Of a stretch of 64,000 bases of DNA, positions 56,341 to 64,000 are shown in pieces; within the stretch, counting starts at the first letter, position 1, and every line of letters starts with the position of its first letter. The notes under the pieces were generated by a model that was not told where the DNA came from, ran no database searches, and saw nothing but the letters and a program-made list of their open reading frames with translations. Origin of the DNA: Bursaphelenchus xylophilus (Eukaryota > Nematoda > Chromadorea > Rhabditida > Aphelenchoididae); assembly GCA_904066235.2 (NCBI GenBank), contig CAJFCV020000003.1:9548001-9612000 (forward strand). The letters run 5' to 3'. The translations under genes were made by a program, and so were the position numbers.

Positions 56341-58890
56341 AATCTTCTTGCCCGCCAATGTTTCTTCAAAATCAATTATCTCTTCAAGTGACAAAGAAGG
56401 CTACAGATCGCGACAGGTCAAACCCTAAATCGGAAATCTCTAAACAAAAAACAAGAAGAGATAGTCGCTAATCCTCAAAATCAATAAAAAAACTTTTCGA
56501 AAGCTTTGCGAAATCAGGCCGAAATGTGTCATGAACACAAACAAAAAAGGAAATAACTTGGTAATCAGTCTTTACAATGCCTAATCCACCGGCTGGATTC
56601 GTTAAGCCTGAAACAAAGTCGAGTAATAAGCGGGCTTTGGCCCGTTTTGGATGAGTAACGGAAAGCCATGAATAAGATTTTGGCAAATTAAAGACTAATT
56701 AATTAAACAGTAACAAATGTGTTTTTGCCCTTGACATTTCGGTTTTTTGTCCAAAAGGTTGTAAGAGCAAAATACGCGTCCATAACTAATTTGTCGACGC
56801 ATTGGCTGTAAAATTCCGTACCTTATACTGAAGTACAAAAATAGAAACGGAAAAGTGTAAAGCAATGACAAAAAAGTTGTCGCCTGGAATTTTAGAAACA
56901 TGCAAAAATAAATAATAGAATCGTAAACGAAATGAGGACTGTCTGGAAAGTTCCAGCTTAGCGAAACAGTGGGTACCCGTTCATACAAATTTTTAACGTT
57001 TCTATTATGTTAGCACTCTCTTGAATTATGCGAAAAACTTTAGAGTTTTCAGTGTACATAGCTATATACTACGCATAGTGCAAAAGTGATAGGAAAAGAT
57101 TTTTTGGGTTTACGACAGTTCGGGTCAACACGAAATCGCAAAAAAGGTTGCAGAAAGTGCTTGCGAGGCCTGGCAAAGCCGTTGGATGGTCGGCGGATGC
57201 TTGGCGAAGATTCGGCAGAGACTTTGCTTAAGGCTTGTAAAATGTCCACTTTTTCTGACTTTAGCTGTTACTAACGTTAGTTTTCTTTACCTTGAGTAAT
57301 TGTGACATATAAAAATCCAAAATGTGCGGCAAAAAAGATGATCCGCGACTGCTATCTCGATATGAATCCGTGCAAATTCCTCGAAATAGGTGATAAACTA
57401 TCTTAGGACCCGATCAATCTTATTATTATAACTACTAAGCTTTCTCCTCATGCAAAAAACCGGATCGATCCATTGTATCGTTTACCCGAACTGTCGTTGA
57501 CCCGAAAAGTCGTAGTGCCTAACAGTCCCTGGCGACATTATCAAAGTACAATACAAAGCACAAATCAGAGCAATTTTGACTTGATATCGTTTGACAAGTC
57601 AAAATTGCCCCTACATCTGTGGCCAGGGTCTCAGTAAATGCTGCTCTAAAGATTGGTATCAGACCAATTTTTGTGGCCCCAAAGCGATTTGTGGTTGCTT
57701 TCTACCTTCTCTTTTCTTATGCAGAAATTGAAATGTTCTTCACTTGTTTTCTCAACTCAATTTACTCTTCAAATTTAGTATTTCAAGCACGATTCAGAAT
57801 TCATTACGCTGTCGAAAAAGCAGACAGACAAAAAATGCGTTATCAACAATTTTTTACTCAAAAAATGTCATTGCAGCATTAAAAAGTTTTCTCGAACGTA
57901 AAATGCCGTTCCTCATTTCAAAACATCTCTTCCAAGCCGAACATCTCACCGCAACAGTCCGGTTATTACGTGCGATTTGCTGCCATTTTCTTTTGTCCCA
58001 AAAGCCGACAATTATGTATGTTTTGCAAAATATGCACTGCACTTTGCCCCTTACTCTCTAATTTTTTGACATTAGCTATTATCTTTATGATACAAAAATT
58101 TTGTGGTCTATGGATCATAATTATTGTGCTCAAGACTATGGTTGCCCATCTAATTTTTAGTAAAAACCCATTCCAAACATTACAGTAGTCCAAGAAAGTT
58201 CGGCGAGAAAAGACGTTAGGAAAAAACATTTATATAAAATCTACAGCAGTCTAAAGAACGCCTCACGAGTAAGTAATACAAAGGAAAGTTAAAAAATTAA
58301 CCTTTGCAGTAACCCAAAACAAAATTCACGGTTTACAATAACCTATACGCAAAATATGCAAAAAACATTATTACCGTAACCCTAAAAAAACAATCCTAAC
58401 ACCTTCCAGAAGCTACCACAACAAAACAAAAAGTCTCCCATAAAATTACTGTAGCCCAAAAATTGCAAATAAATAGCATTACATTCCTTATGAAATAAAA
58501 AAAACCAAAAGCTACCGTTAAAAACAATTTGAGCCCACGACTTCCAAAACTTATGCAATTATCGCGCAATGCAATCAAAACATGCCTCGAAAATGACATT
58601 TCAACTCGGAGACAACGCATTTCGTACACAACATGTATTAAACGAGTTATGACTTTGTTTAGATTCAGCGATTACCAATGCAACCTTAACAACCGGCTGC
58701 ATTAATGTTTGCAGACTTATTTTTGGAGAATTGACAAAAAGTTTTCATGAATGTTATTGCACTTGTTATAAAAAAAAGATTTAAAAAAGGGAAGTGGAAA
58801 TGTAAAAAAAACTTTCATAGAATTTTTAGGGTTGTGAATTGAACCTCAAACTGTTTATTTCATATTCAAAACAATAAAATTAGTTATAAG
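56341..58890. other. Spacer, no supported gene
   Basis: About 2.5 kb. The segment 57090-57250 is GC-richer, with open frames on both strands, but no domain is recognisable. Confidence 0.35.
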
Positions 58891-59238
58891 CAGAGATTGC
58901 CACGGTCAAACTTTCGGCTCCGTTCAAAATTTAAAAAGGTCTCCGGCTCCGAATCCCGCATTTGCTTCCGTGCAAAAATTTTTTTTTAAAAATATGTTTT
59001 CAAAAATAAAAATTATTAGTGCCAGAGATACGCAACACATCTTCCCCAGTATTTTTCGAACAACTTGGTTTAACAAGATCACAAAATTTTTACTTTTCTG
59101 AACGCTGAGAAGCCTGGCCCGACTTTGTGGTCGAGAGCCGGAGCCGCACCCAAAATTTCCGGCTCCGGCTCTGGCTCCCGGCTAGGAGCCGCTCAGAGCC
59201 AGAGCCAAGAGCCGGCTCCGGAGCCATGGCAATCTCTG
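58891..59238. mobile_element. GC-rich hAT-like element (family H), copy 2, with 8-bp target duplication
   Basis: It starts CAGAGATTGCCACGG and ends CATGGCAATCTCTG. GTTATAAG stands immediately outside both ends (58883-58890 and 59239-59246), an exact 8-bp duplication. The right part is packed with GGCTCCGGCTCTGGCTCCCG-type repeats; the centre is AT-rich. 348 bp, non-coding. Confidence 0.9.
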
Positions 59239-59276
59239 GTTATAAGTTGATCACTTGCAAGGCAACCAACTATCCA

Positions 59277-59443
59277 CTAGTTTATCCGGAACGTCGCCGG
59301 ACTGATTTTTGGCATTTGTACTGTGCGAAAAACGACAGCCGAGTAAAGCGTATTGCACGGCGCGAAAAGCCAGAAATTGCAGAGTGGAAAGAAAACTTTT
59401 GTCTCGCACTGATTTCAGTCCAGCGACCTTCCAGAAAGGCTAG
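59277..59443. mobile_element. CTAG/GCACTGTGC element (type A)
   Basis: CTAGTTTATCCGGAACGTCG, CCGGACTGATTTTTGGCATT and CTGTGCGAAAAACGACAGCC lead to TTTCAGTCCAGCGACCTTCC and AGAAAGGCTAG. Diverged, with most GCACTGTGC cores mutated. It starts 30 bp after the hAT-like element's target duplication. Confidence 0.75.
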
Positions 59444-60450
59444 CTATATGCTTTGTGTCCGCCAATTGGCTATGCTAATTGACCCACTTTTCTCCGCTGA
59501 AAATTCGCGTTTTTTATCTGACATAAACAGACAGAACGAGAACGCAAAAGGTTTTCATTTACAATGTCTACGTGTTACCGAACGTTGCGGTACACGACTT
59601 TTTATAAGATCTGGCCTCTTTTCCTAAACTTAAGCCATGTTTCGGAATTCATGGTCGGTTACTGTTGCCCAGGTGCATCGTAGTTTGTTTTGTCAGCACA
59701 ATCTTAAAATAAAAACCATTTGATGGTTCAACAAAACTCATTTCATTATTCCTTCAAAAAGGCTACAGTACATCTACTCTTATCGAATTTGGAGTCAAAT
59801 TATATTACGCATAAGATGTCGGAGACATGGCACAGCCGCTCTACCGCACATGTTCATAGGCAACGTCATTGACGGGTCAATTAGGTCCTCAAAATGTATC
59901 CATAAATTTAGCCGCCCCACACAAAGATGAGAGACATTTGACCTATTGAACTTTGGGTATTTACAAATTCAACTCGCAAAAAATGCATGCCCCCTCTTTT
60001 CGCTAATTGAGTTGGACCTCAAAACGCCGCCGTAATTCGCTTATTTTTACGCAATATGGGAATTGGAGAGACATGACGACTACTTGCAAGTAAACTAGCT
60101 AACTATGACCCAATTACAATTATGTCGAGGGAAAGAATTGAAGGAATAAAATTCAATTTGCATTCTATACGTAACAATAAAATTACACGTAATTGGCTAC
60201 GTCGCTTTGGCGAAACTTTGGTCACCGCATCGTATGTAAATTAATTAGCGGAATAGTGGTCGAATTTGTTCCTCTAAGAGCCTGATCAAGATTTCATAAA
60301 TTTGCATAATTTCTGAGAACTAGCCATTTTCATACACGTTTTTAGAGAAACAACGCAGGACAAAAAAACTGTCGTGGATTCTTGTGACGACTTACTCTTG
60401 ATGTTCGACCATCAACCCACATATGTAGTTCCCGATACAAAAAATCCTGA
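59444..60450. other. Spacer, nothing recognised
   Basis: AT-rich, no supported feature. Confidence 0.4.
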
Positions 60451-60454
60451 TAAT

Positions 60455-60568
60455 TTTGCATAGTGCGGTCTTGCACCATTTGGCGCGTCGCTGCAAAAAT
60501 CGCAAAAAAAAAAGTGTTTTTCACAGTGCATTTGACCCAAAACATCTTTTGCACAGGGCATATTTGGT
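60455..60568. repeat. Fragment of CTAG/GCACTGTGC element (type B interior)
   Basis: GCATAGTGCGGTCTTGCACC, GCGCGTCGCTGCAAAAATCG and TTTTCACAGTGCATTTGACC resemble the interior of the 29700-29991 copy. The termini are absent. Confidence 0.5.
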
Positions 60569-60578
60569 TTTTGTCTTA

Positions 60579-60818
60579 CAGTGAGGAACCTGATCATTGG
60601 CAAAAAACGTATAATTTTGCATCCGGGAAGTATCGAAAATGTGGCAAGATACCTCCCACTACAATAAAAAAAAACTCCGTTTCGAAATGCGCGCCCTTTC
60701 CTTCACAAAAAGAGCGAGCGTGCTTTTGAAATCGGAGTTTGAGGTACTTTCTGCGTTTTTGCTACTCCCCGGATCCAAAATGGCACGTTTTTTTGCCGAT
60801 GGATCAGGTCCGCCACGG
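60579..60818. mobile_element. CAGTGACGGACC palindromic element (family C), copy 4
   Basis: The left end is CAGTGAGGAACCTGATCATT, the right end GATGGATCAGGTCCGCCACGG, split here as GATGGATCAGGTCC plus GCCACGG. TA lies on both sides. The inner TTTTGCATCCGGGAAGTATC pairs with a diverged CTACTCCCCGGATCCAAAAT. The most diverged copy. Confidence 0.75.
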
Positions 60819-60890
60819 TATGTGGCGCGCGATTTCCGATTTTCTCAGCGATAAATCATTTTTCTCTGCGACAGTTGCAACTACGCTATA

Positions 60891-61054
60891 TTATCTGTCC
60901 GTCGGGAAAATAAAGTGGATTTGAGGTATCAAAATTTCTCGTCTCGCTGCTGTCGCGCGCCAGATCTCCAGCCGCCGCTAGCGGCGGCAGAGCGAAGAGG
61001 GGAGGGCGATTAAATGGCGTGAGAATCCATATTATTTTCCCGGCAGACGGACAA
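60891..61054. mobile_element. Palindromic element 'family F', copy 2
   Basis: The arms TCTGTCCGTCGGGAAAATAA and TTATTTTCCCGGCAGACGGA pair, as do GTGGATTTG and AATCCAT next to them. The centre includes the perfect inverted repeat GCCGCCGCTAGCGGCGGC. Confidence 0.75.
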
Positions 61055-62037
61055 TGAATAATTTTTGCAAAGGAGGTCCAAAATCAGTTTATTTTCTCGC
61101 AGAATGATATTCAAATTTACCATGGATGTTATGACATATTCGCCAGAATTTCACTACAAACCACAAACTGCAAATTTTGCGTACCCTCTTTATTTTTCTT
61201 TTTATTTTTTCAAACTTCAGACCTGGTGCCGACCAAAAAATGGGTAGATAAATCTACCTCCGTGCGGTTCGCCTGCGGGCAGCGATCTCGTGGAGCGGAT
61301 CTTCCCCTTCCTTCTTCTTTTTGGGTCAAAATTCGGAGGGTTTTCTGGTGAGAATCCCGTCAGTTGGGGGCGATGATTTGGATTTTCACTCCGACTTCTT
61401 ACTTTTTTCGAGTGTGTTTCGGGTTTCTCTCAAGAGTTTTGCTTTGAATGGGTGGTCTATTATAAGTGTTCAATTGTATCGTTGCGGCGATTAGTCGTGA
61501 TTTTGGAAATTGCCTGTATTTTTAATGATTCCAAAAAAAGTTTAAGAGGTCGATACTGTAAATATAAGTGATATAATTTTATTCTGCCCTTTAAAAAGAA
61601 GGCATGAAAGAATGCGTATTTTACATCAATTTCAATTTTTTTTTAGTTTTTATTGCTACCCCTCTGTACAACGAATCACAAGGAGCCAAAAAAAATACTT
61701 TATAGGAAGGTCGTTGCGTTGAGGTGCATTTTGAACTAAAAGTGACCCTTAGGACCCCCAAAATTGCTTGTTAACAAACAGGTTTCGTAATGCGGCAGTT
61801 CATTATACAGAAGTTTGTCTAAATCCGAGAATTTCAATACTCATATTTTAACAAAGCTTGGCATAAATGAGTCAATTTTTATTTTCAATTATTCCCTTTT
61901 CAAAAACATGTTTTTACCCACCAATGAAATATAATGTTATGACTTTATGACGACCTCTCCTCTTCTCCGAACTTTGTTTTCTCTCTGAATCATATTTACT
62001 GCCATCCAACACGTTCTTGATTTTCGAACTTTTTCAG
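61055..62037. promoter_or_regulatory. Upstream region of the CRAL-TRIO gene
   Basis: No coding exon recognised. The GC-richer segment 61250-61330 may be promoter or untranslated leader. A TTTTCAG at 62031-62037 immediately before the first coding exon marks a trans-splice or 5' UTR splice acceptor. Confidence 0.4.
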
Positions 62038-62043
62038 GGTCGA

Positions 62044-64000
62044 ATGGCTGCCGAATTGAGTGAGCATCGAAGTCAATTCAGAAAAGATTTGGAGGGCATT
62101 TTGCCCGAGGAGCTGGACACCGACTTCAATGTGGATCGATGGATTATGAACCATGAAAAGGTAGGACAAGCTGTCGTATTTTAAAAATACTATGACTGGT
62201 GTAAAAATTTGATTTTCCAATATTTTGAAATTTGAAATTGAAAAAAAAAATTTCAAAAAAAGTAAATTTTTTTCTACTTTTCAGAACGTTGCAAGTGCCG
62301 TGGCTAAATTCAAAGAATACGCGGCCAATCGCAAAGCTCTCGGCTATGATAAACCCGGAAGTTTGGACAACTTTTACGAACGAGTCGATGTGAAAGAGTA
62401 CTACGATTTCTTCAGTTTGTCCCGTTTGGACTCTTCTTGGGTTAACCCGCAAGACAATGGAATCGTCTTCTCGGAAACAGGAGTCCCCGAGCCTGGCAAG
62501 GTACGTAAATTTTCAGGAAAAAAATATGAGCAAACTAAATTTTTTTCAATTGAAAAATAAAAAATTGACTGTCGAAAAATGGGTTTTTTATGGCGGGTTT
62601 TGGCAGAAGTGGGCTCGGTCGTAAATCTAACGACAATCTGAGCGAATGTGGCCGCTATAACTGATATTTGGAGTCGTGGTAGTTCCTGAACGCCTTGAAG
62701 TTATTATAAGGCTTGCCTTTACAACGTTGGGCGGCGTATTTTTAAAAAATCAGGGTTATGCCCTTTTGAAGACCGCAAAGTTACAAAAACGCGCACAGAA
62801 GACTCGCTCGTATTTTACAAACCTTTTTTATTGTTTTTTACCTTCCTCTGCCACTAATATTTTTATGTCTTGCATTTCTATAAGAGATACATTTTTCCGC
62901 TCAAAATTTGCAAAGAAAAAACACAACCTTTTCTCTGACCACTCCGAATTTTGTTCAGAAATTTATATGTAGGCAAAGTCTACAAAATGCATAACAAGTC
63001 TACAAAAAAGAAAATCGAAGCTTCGCACTTGAAGAACTTTCCTTCCAGAGCATTTTCAGCGCTAAAAACTATCAATTTTTGTAGGTAGTAAAATCGATCA
63101 GAGTTGGAAATTACCTTAAAGTTTTCTTCGGCTACTGCGAGTACTTCCAACGGATCGTAATGGAGCATGAGAAGAAAACCGGCAAAAAATCGCATGGAAT
63201 TTGTATTTTTGATATGAAGTTGATGAGCATGCTGAATTATGCCAATCCCGTCTCGCCGATCAATCGGATGTTTCAGGTAAAATACGAGGAACGACATAAA
63301 AGTTTTATTTTAGTATCGAGTAGAGATCTGGTTGGAATATTACGGAGAGCTTTTGAAGCATGTCATCATCGCCAATCCACCGAGATTTTTGGGAGCCGTT
63401 TTTAAGGTGAGTTGAGAAATTTGTAGTGGCATGAAAAGGCAAGTATTAGGTTTTAATTTTTTTCAAGATTTACTTGATGGGTAAAATACGGAGTACCCTG
63501 TAAAGTTTGTAATAGATAGTTTCCGTTGTGCGGAGGTTTTTTATATAGAGGTTCCTATATACGAGTCCACATGAAAAAGCTTGTTTGTTCAAACATATCT
63601 CATGATCTGTCGCTTGTGAAAGATCGTTGAATACCTCGTTCCTATGTTCATAAAGAGCGGTAAAATCTTTAAGAGATGATAAATGACCTATTTAGATTAT
63701 AAAAGCACGTTTGAAAAAAATCTAGACGTCATGTCCCGGGTCGTCTACAAAAAAATTACAGGATTAACCAGGTCTATTCTTCCCAGAAGATTTTGGTATA
63801 AGAAATGTAATCCTACAATGCGTATTTTACAATCATCTTAACCTTTTCAGATAATGTCATTCATCCTACCAGAGCGAGTCATGGACCGCTTTACATTTGC
63901 CCACAATACCGCGGAAATGGCGAAAGTTTTGCATCCCACCGCGATTCCCTTGGAATACGAGGGAGATAAAGAGTTCCCCAATGCTGACTATCAAAATGGA
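62044..64000 (+). CDS. CRAL-TRIO (Sec14-like) domain protein, 5' part
   Basis: Five exons are visible: 62044-62160, 62285-62500, 63085-63276, 63314-63406 and 63851 to the window edge, all phase 0. The start follows a TTTTCAG acceptor by six bases. The N-terminus [20 protein letters not shown] then [18 protein letters not shown] is the CRAL-TRIO N-terminal helical region ('DxxxLRWL' type). The lipid-binding core is recognisable in [58 protein letters not shown] and VMDRFTFAH. These match the 'Pxx..IIN.P..F...W..vkpfL...t..KI' pattern of Sec14-type phospholipid or retinoid transfer proteins. Many nematode members add a C-terminal GOLD domain; that region is beyond the window. Intron 2 (62501-63084) and intron 4 (63407-63850) are long compared with the others. 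Confidence 0.85.

Noticed and set aside
59127..59627. 166-codon plus-strand open frame
   Set aside because: It starts in the GC-rich hAT-like element and runs through the type A element; no domain and composition that follows the repeats.

Overview
The window looks like nuclear DNA of a free-living or parasitic nematode. The evidence is five recognisable multi-exon genes with mostly short introns (about 40-60 bp, GT...TTTCAG or TTTTAG), a nematode-type chemoreceptor, a WAGO-like Argonaute with no slicer residues, AATAAA poly(A) signals, splice acceptors directly before several start codons (compatible with spliced-leader addition), and AT-rich spacer packed with palindromic non-autonomous transposons. 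No species can be named from this alone.

Layout. 1-1007 (+): the last two exons of an N-myc-downregulated (NDRG) family gene. 3059-4843 (+): a five-exon serpentine chemoreceptor. 5774-10398 (-): a complete nine-exon Argonaute (922 aa). 10753-14363 (+): a twelve-exon Vps39/TGFBRAP1-family tethering subunit, divergent from the Argonaute across about 354 bp. 19454-25152 (+): a ten-exon Neuralized-type E3 ligase (two NHR domains plus RING, 714 aa) whose RING exon lies behind a 2.85 kb intron. 25.2-61 kb: about 36 kb with almost no recognisable genes; the exception is a two-exon gene at 34289-35430 (-) for a small secreted cysteine-rich protein of unknown family. 62044 to the right edge (+): the 5' part of a CRAL-TRIO (Sec14-like) protein.

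Repeats dominate the rest. The most striking is a superfamily of short TA-flanked palindromic elements. Their ends read CTAGTC(C/G)TTCC(G/A)GAAAGT and their interiors carry many copies of the near-palindrome TTGCACTGTGCAA. At least twelve copies or fragments occur, some nested, some tandemly amplified, and some in introns of the Argonaute and Vps39-like genes. Other families are a second intronic palindrome shared by the receptor and Argonaute genes, CAGTGACGGACC elements, GC-rich hAT-like elements with 8-bp target duplications, a 1.5 kb long-inverted-repeat element, and a degenerate Tc1-like transposon. The genes share no obvious pathway. The biology worth following is how hairpin elements have spread through introns, including those of a small-RNA pathway gene. 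All gene models were assembled by hand from splice signals and reading-frame continuity. Repeat boundaries are by eye and good to a few bases unless a target duplication is quoted.
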